Source of the DNA: Streblospio benedicti
Taxonomy: Eukaryota; Annelida; Polychaeta; Spionida; Spionidae
DNA: 64,000 bases
Assembly: GCA_019095985.1 (NCBI GenBank)
Contig: CM032664.1
Span: 52,131,765 to 52,195,764, forward strand
Direction of reading: 5' to 3'
Numbering within the stretch: the stretch's first letter is position 1; each line of letters begins with the position of its first letter. A model generated the notes under the pieces. It had not been told where the DNA came from and searched no databases. It saw nothing but the letters and a program-made list of their open reading frames with translations. Positions 12,084 to 25,439 of the stretch are shown in pieces. A program made the position numbers and the translations under genes.

Positions 12084-14074
12084 TCAGCAGCAGCAGCCAC
12101 AGCAAGAGTTGCTGCAGCAGTGCCTCTTGAACCATGCTCTGAATCTGCTCAAGCAGGAAGGAGCTGGTGCTGGTGCTGAAATAATCGGTAAACAAGGTCA
12201 ATATTTTTTTTCTAAAATCAAACTTGATTATTGACAGACTCTAATCTTGTCACAATTTTTTTCCCAATATCTTTCAGACCCATTCATTTTCTATGTAGCT
12301 GGGAAATCTTACTAAACAGATATTCTAACGGTGCGTTGACTTGTCACCAGTATTGTATGTACTTATGTGCCGCGTTAGTGCAGTGCTAGTGTAGTACCTG
12401 GTGGTGGACCTACGCCTGGGATGGCGCCAGGGATGCCGCCGCATGACATGGATCGCTCTACGTAAAACTCTCCCTCGTCGCCTTCATTATAAGGCATGTG
12501 GATGGACTGGCTATGTTGATACCAGTTAATCTCTACTTCCTCGTCTAATTCCTCGCCCTCTGGTCCATTATAAACCACTGCTCCCATGGGACGCACTGGG
12601 CAAAGAAAAAAAGTTACAGAAATAATTCAAATTCAGTGGAACGTGCTCAAACCAGCAGATGATCTGATTTTTAGTAGCACACCTGTACCACATGCTGTAA
12701 CACACGAACAGTTGTAATGCATCATTGAGGCATCGTATGGGGATTACTGGATATCCTTTGCAATATTATAACTTCTTTATATGCTCAGTATATTCGTGGG
12801 TTACACGACCCCACCCCCACCCCCACCCCTTTATAAAATTGGATGTATTTTAGACTATTTGGTTGTTGTTTTTTTATCAAAGAATGGTTGGTGAAGATTC
12901 ACCTATGTAATGCATAGACGACAATATGCTACATGTATACAAGTTACCGAGTTCATTTAACTTTGATACAGTCAAACCGTAATTAGATTTATCGTAACTA
13001 TATAATTGATTTAGGGACGGTGCAATATTTAAAAGGCGGGGGGACCGGTGCATATCGAATAACTTGTCTGAAAAAAGTTCTTGTCCCCTGCTAATGTGAT
13101 AAAAAAACTGATGTCCCATGACCATATTCATAAAAAAAGTCTGCGTCCCCTCCCATGAATATTCACGTGATTAATTTGTACCGATTCGTTCACGTCGAGG
13201 TGGGATTTCAGCAGCTGAAAAAAAGTACATGTCCCATGCCCAACGAGAATGAAAAATCATCCGGTCCCCCTACTTTGCACCTTGAAAAAAGTACCTGTCC
13301 CCCTACCAAATGCACCGGTCCCCCTTCCTGGTAAATATTGCACCGTTCCTTATAAACATGGTTACCCTAGGTCCAAACCAATACATTTGAGTGTCCAGCT
13401 GATTTTCGTTATGTGGTATATAAAGCAGTGGGTACATTTAAGTACATGATGAGAACATTTTGTTCATTTCCTTTTGTTATAAATTTTTAGTGGTTCATAA
13501 ACTAGAGTTACACATAAAGATAAAAGGCCAACCATTTATCATGACAAACTGGGGACGGGTTGTGGAAAAAACCAGGGGTAGGGGGCTCAAAAATTCAACA
13601 TTATATTTTTTATTTTTGTTCGATGTGTGTGGGGTTGGGTGGCGGTGGCTTGAAATCTGGGGTGCATTTATAGGAGTGACGCAGAATATAGGTAGTAATG
13701 TTAGAGAGGGTGGGTTCTACACGTTTTAACCAAATTTAGGTAAAGTGTGTGTGTGGTGATATTCATATAGTATTCATATATATTCTTCCAGTCTTCTTAA
13801 AACCAACGTATCACATTTGATTGATGTTAGTTTGCCTTTAATCACTTATGAAAAGTATCCATGTATATACATTTACAGAAAAATACGCGTAAACTGCATT
13901 TAAGTACAAAATGATTTACATTATCCAAAGTGTACTGACCTGGGCGTTGCTGGGAAGTGGAAGCAACGGCGTCGTCAGACGAGCAGCAGCCGCCGGCGTC
14001 AACAGGCACCTCATCTATAATCTCGTCCTTCTCTTGTTCTTTCTTCTCTACCATCACCTCGATTTTGTTCAGAT
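12084..14074 (-). CDS. Unrecognised protein, Cys-rich C-terminus (3' exons)
   Basis: Three consecutive coding exons on the minus strand: 13940-14074, 12398-12595 and 12084-12175. All are bounded by AG acceptors and GT donors with matching phases, and they end at TGA (12084-12086). They encode about 140 residues: a Lys/Glu-rich start (VMVEKKEQEKDEIIDEVP), an acidic stretch around EGEELDEEVEINWY, a Gly/Pro-rich segment, then a short basic helix-like RFRAWFKR followed by a tail of closely packed cysteines (CCSNSCCGCCC) at the very end. Such tails are commonly palmitoylated, which would anchor the protein to membrane; that role is inferred. I do not recognise the family. The first visible exon begins in phase with a missing upstream exon, so the 5' end is unresolved; the 14234-14333 gap lies just upstream. 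The short introns and phase agreement make a real gene likely. Confidence 0.6.
13014..13349. mobile_element. Harbinger-like MITE
   Basis: A 336-base element with terminal inverted repeats of about 40 bases: GGGACGGTGCAATATTT at the left, its complement at the right, then GGGGGACCGGTGCA on both sides. It is flanked by a TTA trinucleotide on each side (13011-13013 and 13350-13352). TTA/TWA target duplication with GGG...CCC ends is the hallmark of PIF/Harbinger elements. It is non-coding and lies in an intron of the minus-strand Cys-rich gene. Confidence 0.75.
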
Positions 14075-14233
14075 CTAAACATAAATGGACAGCTATTATC
14101 GTGGCAAGGAACAACGTATATCAGAGCAGTTGAGAACGCACATCCCCACACGTGTTTTTTTAACTGTATGCCCCCCCCCACACACACACACATCACTTTC
14201 CTAACATAATGTAGAGACATTACTGTATACTCT

Positions 14234-14333
14234 NNNNNNNNNNNNNNNNNNNNNNNNNNNNNNNNNNNNNNNNNNNNNNNNNNNNNNNNNNNNNNNNNNN
14301 NNNNNNNNNNNNNNNNNNNNNNNNNNNNNNNNN
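14234..14333. other. Assembly gap (100 N)
   Basis: Exactly 100 N, the usual placeholder for a gap of unknown size. It lies just upstream (in transcription sense) of the first visible exon of the Cys-rich gene, so that gene's missing 5' exons may be partly inside it. Confidence 0.99.
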
Positions 14334-14900
14334 GGCAAAGTAAATTCATGTGGTGAAATTGCCACTGCACGACTATTCATAACATTTGCAAAATCATTGG
14401 TTTCCACTGGCTAAACTTGGCTCGTTTTTAGAAATCGTGGATACATCATAATGTAATAATGACAAGTCATAGCACGCGCCAGCAGGTTGGTCATTACTTC
14501 TTTAATTTGTATAATATATTAACACCTTAGACATATTGCTGCCATTACTAAAGAAAAAGGGAGGCCCCGTCCCTTCGTACATGAGCCATGCGGGCTCAGA
14601 CTTACCTATGCACATCGCCAAAAGTAGAAGCTTCTCGACTGTTTTCCCCCGCTGCAGTACTCGTGCGTCACGTCACGTGATCGCCACATCAGTATTTTAC
14701 GTCCGACGTTCTAATGCGATCTTAGACTAGCCTAGCCTAGACTCGACCAGCCAGCCTCAGGGGTTTTGACGGGGGCCACGTGGTGCCTCGATCATTTATA
14801 ATACCCGGATATGGACTCCAATTGATTTTATTAAGTTAGGGGAAGATTGAATCGGTGGTCAACGTTATCGAGCAAAGTCGAATCGGCAACGGTGTGCTAC

Positions 14901-14943
14901 CAGACCAACGTACAGCTCGCGGAGCTCGCTGTACGTTGGTCTG
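14901..14943. repeat. 16-bp perfect hairpin
   Basis: CAGACCAACGTACAGC at 14901-14916 is exactly complementary to 14928-14943, with an 11-base spacer (TCGCGGAGCTC). It is short and GC-balanced. It could be the core of a decayed MITE or a structured RNA; nothing in the flank decides between these. Confidence 0.7.
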
Positions 14944-17900
14944 TGTTGCGCGAGACTAAGATAGTTAGCCTTAGACTCGATCAACCAGACTGACACTACT
15001 GTGTTCGAGAGACGGATGGTAAGTGAGTAAAGGGTAGAGGTCGGCGCACGTTGACCGAGATGAACTTTGAACGCTGCACGTTTTACGCTAGTATTCTAGT
15101 TAGTCTCGTAAGCATGCCGCCATTAACCTTATTGTAAACAAGCTAGATATTTTATTGGTGATCTGAATTTCGGGCATTTTAGTATATACGTGTATTGTTA
15201 GTACGTATACAATGTGTCGAATAAAATAGATTGTAATCAAAATATCATGGAATTATAACACTTAGATATGGAACCCAATTGACGTTATCAGAAGGAAAGA
15301 ATCGAATCGCAGTCTGCAGTCTAAGTTGTCAATCATGTAGTACATGTGCTTGATACGATGTTTACACATTCAAGATCCACTTCTATCAGGCTAATGGCAG
15401 TTTATTTTATACGTGTGAAGGCTGTTCCAAGCAGAACATGTTAGCATGGTGAAACCCATCCTCGTAACCCATTAAGCCTTGACGCTGAGCTCACATTAGG
15501 CTTGCATTAGGCACTGTTGACACTTCCATCTGGTGACAGCTCCTGCATTTTGCACTATTGATCGGCGCCACAACTGAAGTCCCTCTACTTGTTGCTTGAA
15601 TATACACTAAATGTGTATCAATATAGAAGAATGGGGCTAATTTTACAAACCAGACATTACCCATGAGCTGCATACATTGCTCTGATCCTATTTGGAGCAA
15701 CTGTTCTTAAACCTTTAGGGTCTCAAGTTAGTCATGTTTTAACATTTATAGTAGTCTTGCTTTTTCAGTCATTCCCCATTGTATATTTTGTAAAAGCTCT
15801 TCTTTTCTATTTCTTGATACTTGAACACCCATGCACGCAACAGTTACAAAATGATGTTTTTGGTTCAAGATTGGTTATGGAACTCATGTGAAAACCACTG
15901 CATCCCCTAAGAAGAAAAATACAAAACATATAAAGACCCCTACTTAATTAGACAAGTGTCCGTGATACTTTATTGATATTATTAGAATGTACAAGTGGAC
16001 AGTTGTTGTGTGTGCAGCAAACATGGTGTGCCAGCCATGACTTCCGGCAGTAGTCCACCATGGACACGTTGCACCATTAGCGAGGCTGCACAGCACGTCA
16101 CACACAGCACCCGACAAGGCTATAACCACATTATGCACAGCTTGATTTGGCTTGTGAAACGCTCTCCATTAGTTGGTGCTGACATGCTGATCTTTTTGTA
16201 ATGTAATAACTACTCGTAACAGTTTGCAAAATTTCAGATAATAACCCTTTTACACTCTGGTCACTAGAGTGAAAGGTAGGACCTGTATTCAGTTTGGAAA
16301 TCTGGAATTCTGTGTATAACATATACGTATACAAAAATAATTATACAACTGTGTCTGGCCAGTGAGTATACAATCCACTCTCCTCTACTGTTTTTTTTTT
16401 TTTGTCCGCTTACTTTGATTCAGTAACCAATATGCCAGTCTAGAATAGTCTGGACACAGTGTTGTGATTTCTCATCACTTCTCTAACTCTAAATTTATGT
16501 TTTTCAGATACCTCCTTATATAAACTAGAACTGCATAATTCAGAGGTAGGTGAATACTTGCTAAGTAAAATTCCATTCTGGATTCACATCAATCAAAAAA
16601 GTTGGAATCTCTTTAATCTTAACATTTGTGTGCGTTTCTTCGCTGGTGCTATTTTTAAATCTATGCCAAGCAAACTCTTCCACAATAGTACTATCTCTAG
16701 AACAAGAGCTTATCTGTAAACATCTCATACAAGAGCTGTTCCTGTTGTGTTTGGCACGCTCATTCCGTACTTGAAAACCTTCACAATCAAAGCCTCATCT
16801 TTCATCATTGTAAAAGGTTCCAAAGAGTGTCATTATGGACCTAAGACGGAATGCCGTCTGTTTGTGCAAGGCAGTATCTGCATCCGCACACGACTCTAAT
16901 CCCACCTTTAAGCCGTGTGATGTACTACATAATCCCCTAATACCTAGTGATGTGCGCGCTAACATCATTATCAACTCCCGGGGCGGTGAGTCAGGCACTC
17001 TGATGTCTCACGTGGCTCCATGGAAGTCGCCCACTGTATATTTTAGCTCTGTGAGAAGCCACAGGTTTCTTGTCAACAAGTTGTTTGTTTGATTAAAAAA
17101 ATAAGTTGATCTTTTCGTGCTGTGCCATAAAATGTATCTTGACACGGTTTTAATTTCAAATGGCAAGACTGAGTGACATTGTTTTAAGTCTTTGAGTCTG
17201 GGCTTTGATTTACAGTGATTCTACCCGGATTGGGGGGGTGGGGGTGGGGGGTTACGGGATACATTTTCTTAAACGTAACAGGCTACCTCTACCACACCAA
17301 GAATCTCATCATTGACGCCGCGCCATTCTCCACAAAAGATAATCGTGAAAGTAATTTTCACCCCCACCCCACTCCCTTTTTAATCACCACAAGTAGCACC
17401 TGTACCCTCCAGCCCAAGGTGCCCCCCCCCCCCGCTCCCCGACCTTCCTTCCTAACCACGAGGTAATGCGTCTCCTTGACCTGTAGGGGCAACGCTGGCT
17501 TGAGTCTGCTGGAGCCCTAATGAATGGCACCTCCGTGCGGGGGCAAGGCTGAACTAATCACCACACACGTGCATGCCGTGGAGGCTTTGTAGTGTTGATT
17601 CCAATAATGAAGATCTTTACAAAATGCAGCTCAGTCAAGAAAATAATTTTTATCTAAATTTTAGGAACTACATTATAGAATAAAGAATGATAATTATGCA
17701 GCATGAACGCGAATTTGGTATATTGAGTTACAGTGTTCAAGAAGCATTCTTTAAAAATGTCGATTTAACAAGATTAATGGCTGATGTGGGGTATGATTTA
17801 CAAGTTTGGTTTGACAACTTTATAAGTGAAACTTATATTCTAAATATATAGACTGCCGTTATTTTGAAGCAGTTTCCTTCCCCCACTCTCCACCACAAAA

Positions 17901-18397
17901 CTTCGAGCCAAATAGCAACCCTCTAGCTAGCATAATCCCTTTTCATATGGAGGAGACATAATGATAACGCCTTCCTCGTCACTTTGCCTGATATGGCTGT
18001 TCTCAGTTCTGCTAGACCAAATTTCATTCTCACAAAATGACGGATGTGGAAAAGTCCTGCTGTACTTTTGCCACACCTTGTAGCCTAGATGACCTTTTGA
18101 CACGGAAACAGGTCGTTTGATGTGTGCTCATTAGAACACGTGACCTTGTCGACTAACAAGCTTCCGGTTCCCGCGTGATGTCACGTGCTGGCGCGCGTAT
18201 GCTCAACAGTGTCTCGAGTATTTCAACAGTTGCAATAAATTGAAACATACAGCAGCATAGCATTGCAATACATGTCAATATTTTATTGTTGTTTATTCGT
18301 ATTCATGTATTCACTATCTAAAATGTGGGCATGGTAACTTAAAGAAGTAAAGGCCTAATATGGAGTTTATATGGTAAACCGCATGTGGTCTCTTATT

Positions 18398-18492
18398 AAA
18401 TATATATCCTCTTTCTTCTTACCACGCAACATTGATAAACTTTAGTGCATTTATCAATGTTGCATGGTAAGAAGGAAGAAGATATACATATT
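18398..18492. repeat. Foldback hairpin
   Basis: Near-perfect arms of about 40 bases; the core TTACCACGCAACATTGATAAA pairs with TTTATCAATGTTGCATGGTAA across a roughly 10-base loop. The arms continue outward as CTTCTT/AAGAAG and AT-rich sequence. Probably a small foldback element. Confidence 0.8.
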
Positions 18493-18872
18493 TACAATGG
18501 TAAATTAAAGATTTTAAAACTGGTGGTTGCCCTAACATACAAGAAGATCTACATATGAATTAATCATACACTTGAACGATTGATAGAGAAACTTGAATAC
18601 ATGTGTGATGAATATGCTCAACCCATGGGCCAGTACCTGTGCAAGCATATGGTAGGGAGGAACTACATGCTTTCACTTCCTTCTGATGACTATATCTGAT
18701 CGATTCAACCTCATTTCAAACCACATATTATCCAGCCCATCAGCTACTGATAACTCGTGCAATATACGCCATATATACCTTATTGGCTACGTATAATCCA
18801 TGCATTATTGAGTAATCAAATAGATAATCCATGGATTATCTATAATACCATTTTGGCATCTCAGACCAACTG

Positions 18873-19045
18873 TTGACCGAGCGTGCGTGCGTGTTGACCA
18901 AGATATTGACCACGGATGCGCAATCTCTACACTGTTGACCCTCCTGCTCAATAAGTCAATGGTCGGCGTATTAAAGAGGGCCAGTTGTAATCCAGTCATC
19001 ACGATGAAGGAGTGGAATGCACGTGCGTGACCTTCCGTCTTGACC
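18873..19045 (+). promoter_or_regulatory. TTGACC motif cluster
   Basis: TTGACC occurs at 18873, 18894, 18906, 18935 and 19040; the first four lie within 68 bases. TGACC is the nuclear-receptor half-site. The motif count is seen directly, while regulatory function is a guess. Confidence 0.25.
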
Positions 19046-20579
19046 ATCACTATGTAATAATCTATGGGCTCGTCGTTGAGCTAGCCTATGGTCAATACCC
19101 CTATTGCATTTGAACCTTTTTGACATGTGTGGCTCCGGTACTTATGTGGACTATAAAGAAGATAGGTGGTTGGAAAGTCTGTGACATATGGCGGACATTA
19201 TATCGTACTCTCTAATATCATATAGGTTACACATAGGTTCAGTGATAATATGCCCAACAAATAAGCACTTTTGTTCTTGCAGATTATAATGAATGATATT
19301 TAAATGGTTGGAATTTAATAAAAGGAATATTTATGTCTACTAGTACATTCATAGTCCTTCAAAACTGGTATAGAAGTCTATAAACATGTAATGTTAGTTG
19401 TTAAAATTCACCCATTTGCCCCTCAAACTGCCAGTGTAAACAACAGCACTTCCAATGCCCCCACTGCTCACCACTCAATGGGCCTCTGCCGATACATGCA
19501 CATTGTAAAACACGCGCTAAAACAACAAGGGGGCTGTGGGATCAATACATTAATTACAGCCGGCCTTAGATTGTATGGCTTTTGTAAACTTTTACAGCAA
19601 CAGGTATGGCTTGGCCTGGTAGAATTTTGAACTAATATATAACGTAGACCCCTTGATTAAAGCAATAGCCGTTCGTTCATTCTCCCTCTGTTCACAAGCT
19701 TTGCAAGTCTGAGAATTGATTCTGTCATTTTTGCATTTGACGATTGTGTGCCTACATCTTAATTCATACATGAGTGAGGAAGTTTAAATTTGCACAGCTA
19801 AAAATATTGCATCTAATAATGGAAGGAAGCATTTTGCGTGGTACCGGAACCCATGCTAATGTGGTACGTGACCGTACACGCTGCCCGGAGATTATGACGT
19901 GTGGGCTTCTGGGTAAAACACATGCTACAGCACAACCTCCCATACATGACATGTACAGAAGAAATGCTCAAATATGAATTGCCGTATTCTGGAATATGCA
20001 CCAATAGTGAATGTGTGTGGCATAGTGGATACCAACTAGCTGTACGACGACGCAACCTTCTCTGGATGAGGGAGTCACATGTGTAAACGTGTAACTACAC
20101 ATGCTCTAGGGAAGAGCCCCACGACCCACTTGGTCCACGACATGGTTACAATGATTAAAAGTGTCCGCTAGATATGCTGCTAAACTCACTCGTCACGGCC
20201 TATGCATGTGTGTTTCTTTGTGCTTGATGCATCTTAGCGTCGTCCATATAGAGTCAGTGGTCGGCTTGCCACACACGGCAAAAAAACACCACTGTCTTCA
20301 TATACAATAACGGCAATATAGGAATGTGTACGACAAAAATTAAGGCAATTACTGTTATTGCTCTGTGCATATGTCCTAGCGGAGTCTTGATGCCATTATG
20401 CGTATATAAGTAGAAATCTCTGGTTATCTACTGCCTTCTCAATTATCTAGTTATACAATTATACATTTATTATGATGCACGCAATTACCCATCAGCAATT
20501 AATATGAGGTATGTGTGTTATTGTGATGTATTGACACTCTAGCCATATGCATTGTCTCGTATATGGCTAGTTCTATGCA

Positions 20580-20770
20580 CATAGGCAGATCCAGGGGGCG
20601 CAGGGGGCCCACGCCCCCTCAATTACCACCAAAATACCTCATGTTCACAGAGTTTTTGGCATCATCGGTTTGCTATCAACCTCACATATGAAATCCATGA
20701 AGTCCCTTAATTGCCCCCCCCCCCCCGCCAAACCCCACAAACACTTTCTGAAAACCTGGATCTGCCAGTG
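20580..20770. mobile_element. MITE family A, copy 1
   Basis: Begins CATAGGCAGATCCAGG and ends CCTGGATCTGCCAGTG, giving inverted ends of about 16 bases, 191 bases long, flanked by TATGCA on both sides. The interior is C-rich. It shares ends and layout with copies at 32699-32854 and 38334-38496. Confidence 0.8.
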
Positions 20771-23279
20771 TATGCAAATCATTGACTAAATAAGAAAGTC
20801 ACACTGACATAACCAATCACAGAGCCATTACTGTCGTATACATCAGATATTATTGCCTTGGCTCAATAACAATAGGAAATAGCTGTCACTTCGTAAGTGC
20901 GGATAGGAGACATAGAGCACCGTGTAAGTGGTCAGATGGACCACTGTGAGAGACTTACATGTATCAGTGTGCTTACAGCATTCTCAGTTTTGCTTTAATG
21001 TATAATATAATAATACGCAAAGTTGATTGCAATATTAAATATTATATTGCCCGTAAGAATTTATCCATTCATCTCGCCCCCATCCTTTTGAATCCCGGAT
21101 CAGCCACTGCTGTGACTTTAATTATTTCTTGCATATAAATATGAATTCTACATGATTTCCAGGCAGCCGTGATGATTCTATTTGAGGTTTTAGACAATTT
21201 TCTTAGTATAGAGGGATCGATACTTTTAGTTTTCTCGTGCTAGTGAGCAATGCTGCAAAAAATACATAATACATGTAGTTTAAGTTTTCGCGGACATTTA
21301 TCATATATTTTGTGTATTGCAGTAGCACAATAACATGAATTCAAATCATGTACAAGTCAACTTGCGCAAGAATCACACCATTGTCTGAAGCTCTGATGGG
21401 TGTTTCTCATAATATCGTGGGTCATTGAAAAGATATTGCCTATAGCTACAAAAATACATGGTCATAAAACAATTATATTAGAATGCTTACATCTTTATTA
21501 AGAAATTAACATGATATATGTGGCGGCCTAACACCCTCTCGGGTAATATGATAATTGTTATAATCAAATCATTAACACAATGTTTATGTGTATCTGTGAT
21601 AACATAATTATGAAGGTGTTATTACTATTATCTTTGGGTGGGACGTAGTTTATCGTGGTCAGTTTCACGATCATTTCACTCACACTACATGTAACATGGG
21701 GACAGAAAGCTCATTTGTCATGGATATATTGATATAATGCTGGACTGTATATGTATGCAACTTTAATTCGTGCTAGACCTATATCAATATCTATCTATGA
21801 CCATATCTAAACTTATCCATAAACAATTTAAACATAAATTGCCAAAAGATATTATCTCCAAACTTTTGTACACAATAGCAAGGCAATCGACATATTGGCA
21901 TGTTATTTATACTCAGTCTCCACATAGCTCCTATCTGGACGTGGGCATCGTAAGATTGGGTTGTATCTATAATTGTCATCTTCCTTGTCACCAATAAAAA
22001 CGTCTCCTTGCCTGATAAAATGAACGATTTGAAGACATGTCTTAAGTACAATGAAATTGAATTACAATACAATGTGTAGTTGTCACTGCGTAGAATCTAC
22101 TCACACGGCCTATTTGATTATAACATCTATGACCATATATAGACACTATTGTGTCAAGACCCTGGCATTCTGTAGAGAGTGGGTAATAAGGATAAATACA
22201 ACGAGATTTCAATGGGGACCTTGTATAGAGCCTGGAGTTTTACTTGCACGAGCTCTCAATGACGAGACAACTTTTATAAATTTAATCAGACTGATCATAG
22301 TAATGTGTGCAAGTGCAAGTATTCCCAAAAGATGACAGCAATTCCTCTGGAAATAAAGTAGCATTTCTGTTTTCAATTCTACCGGGGTATGGAGTAAGTG
22401 AAACTCTCGAAGTGATACTTCATTGTAATGTAATGTTTACAGTATTGTGCACACACCCAACAGAAGTACATCTGTAACTATAGTTTATGATTATTAGTCC
22501 ATTGTCATTTAATAATCAGGATGCTACCATTGTATAAACATGAGCTTGCATATTCGACCCGTTAACAGTGACAGTAGTGACAGCAAAGACTAATAGAAGG
22601 GACATGATAGTGATACAGTTACCATGAGGGCATCAATATATGATGACATGCACGGCAATATAATGCATGTTCCACGAAGTGAAATTTGACAAATGCCATG
22701 GTCGTTTAGAACCATTATATTGTCCGTTCCTAGGGAGAGTCATTTTGTTTGAGACTGGATCAACAGCGTTGAGAGAATCCGTAAGCGTGTAGGTGTTCGT
22801 TCAATTCACCTTCTGAATGGCTAGCTTACAGGTAAACAATAGAAAACTGTATTGATAAAAGTGCAGAAATATATAAGACTGAGCTTAAACTAGTACAATA
22901 TTAGTACAAAATAAAGTCAGGGACAGTCTAAATTTAACTCATAGCAATAGATGATTAATCCAGTGTAAAGGATATGTAATCGATGCCCTAAATCCTAGTT
23001 AAGAGTACACATCCCTAATATAAGGAGTAATAACTCACTAGACCAGTGGAGGAGCTGCCACTTTGGGATCGCCATTTGATCCGGAGAATGTCATTCATTG
23101 CTGGTGACCTTGTCAACCTGGCATACTATAACAAAGTGGTGCTATTTCTAGCGAGAGTCAGGGGCACTCTACATCAAATATGGTACAGCTGAAACAATGG
23201 GCTGTTATTGGACACGGACCTCTCTAAATAAACCTGTAAATGTTACCAAGGCCATATGTGGGCATATCAATGTCGGGAT

Positions 23280-23331
23280 TTGTTACCCCTTGTAAATGTC
23301 AATCCTTGTTACCCCTTGTAAATGTCAGTCC
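23280..23331 (+). repeat. 26-bp tandem duplication
   Basis: Two adjacent 26-base units beginning TTGTTACCCCTTGTAAATGT, differing by one base near their ends (CAATCC versus CAGTCC). A recent slippage-type duplication. Confidence 0.9.
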
Positions 23332-25439
23332 AAAGTTAGTGATCATTATCCCCTTTGTTTCTTTTTCGTCCATATCATAAACGTTTCTATGTTGCTGAGG
23401 AACTTCATGTTAATCATAATCTCTAGATGAAACTTCGTGCGTTTTCTTTGTAATTCTATAATACTCATATTAATGTTAATCATGTGTGGTTTAATGAGTT
23501 TTCTGGTCGGTGTCCTAATTGCAATCTGCGGTGAAATACAATACCCAGTAGTGCCTTGATAATAAGTGGGTGTTTTATTACTATTATTATCATTCCTGTT
23601 ATTATTAGTACACTCCTGTTTCAGCGGCTCCTTCAGATACATGACACTGCAGTCACATGATCGTGTTGGGAGTGGGCGAAAATACAAGATAATGCTTATC
23701 CAAAGACCACATCTAAAAGTGAAAAGCTGAAGTTGTATGCTAAATGTTGGTGTCTTTTTCGGCAAAAAATGTATTCTTATTAACTAAGTTGTACTTGGAA
23801 CCTGTCCTGCCATCTTCCTAGGTATACTTTTTTGTGACCATGTAAATCATAGATTATCATCATTCTCTGTGAAACAGTCAAAAAATAATCTTTTTTTATG
23901 AAATTGTACAACTGTATTATCCTTCAACCTGGGGTGATTTAGCGGATTAGTACTATACATTTACACATTTAAACCTACTAAGTATCTTTTCCAGCCACGT
24001 TTCCCCCACCTACTAATTAGTTAGATTTGCTGAAGACAACTCCATTGGAAATTTTATGACTATATATAACTGTATGATAGCTGTAATCAATTCCCAGCCG
24101 CTTGCAATACAAAAGGTTGCTGTATACTCTCTTTATAATGAATGTGTTTTTATAAATGCTCGTGTTAGTAATTATTTCATCTAAAATGTCATTTTGCCTC
24201 AATGTCATATTCAAAGCCGCTCTAGTGCAGTGACTATACTCGTAATGTAAACGATGTGGGTATTATCAACATTCAAAATTAATTGTAACTTAATTGGGAC
24301 TCAAAGAATACACTTAGTATAGTCCATACTATATCCTACGATACCTTTCAGATTGCTAATATCTTATACTATTCATTCAAATGACATTATATTTGAAATT
24401 GAAAACCAAATAATAGAATCTAGTTGACAAAGCTTTATGAATAACAGATTTTTGAACCTCATTAGGAGCCTAACAAATCACGAAACTGCTCGTTAATTTA
24501 CAGTGCCTGGAGAAAAAAGTGGATGGTGTTATATTCTCTCTATGGTCTTCATTAGATTAAATAAACTGTTAGAAAAGAACAGGAATGTTGTAAACTACAG
24601 TAGTTTACAGTCAATTCTGCATTATCGTGTCTGTAATTGTGTAAGGTTTTGAGATATCTATGTGATTCAGACGACTTCGACGAACATTGTTTGCCCATAG
24701 AATAGTGATGATATGGCCTTTTGATGTCTAGGTTTGTTTGTTTGTTTGTTTGATTGATTGGTTTTGTTCTGGTGTAAATGGGACAAATCTAATTACATCT
24801 TCCAGCGTATATATTCTCTTCGAGATCGAGGTACATGTGAGAACCATACTGCCTACTGCTGAATGAGCTGTACCCATTTCACGTGCACGTACTAAGAAGC
24901 AACGAGCCATCGCAGGGCTCTACTAAATTCAAAGCAAGTCTTCTTTTTTCATAGAGGACTTTAGAGATCGACATAAACATGTGAAAACAGCATTTGAAGT
25001 GACAACTTTGTTATGCAAGGTGAGCTGCAGGTCCTTGTGACTGACAATTAACAGCTATAACTATTATGTCTGTTCACCAAACATCGTACACGATGTTATC
25101 AATAGAATTGCACCTCTTCACCCTAGTTAAGCTCCTTTGCAGGTAAGTTTAGACCAAACTAGGTTACCAGTTGTCGTATGTACGTAGTAACCTCTGCTCA
25201 ATAGACGATAGTCTTGTCTAGATATGTTTTACAGGTTAGCTGAGTAGCTGGTGCAGTTCATTGAACAATTATAAGCAGATGCTTTCACGGATGCAATGAC
25301 TTGTTGCTTATAGTGCAATAATATACTGAATTTGCACCTGCATTAGTAGATGAGTAAAACTTACACCTCCACATTGTTTTCAGGTTAGTTTAGTTTTAGC
25401 AGGTTTTGTATATGATGCCATTCAAGTCTATTTATCTCT

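Noticed and set aside
16795-17092. Overlapping open frames on both strands near 16.8-17.1 kb
   Set aside because: Neither translation has a recognisable domain, and no splice-bounded exon supports them.
23346-23765. 139-codon minus-strand open frame as a gene
   Set aside because: Composition is Asn/Thr/Ile-biased, as expected from AT-rich DNA. No domain, no splice or promoter context, no recognisable similarity.
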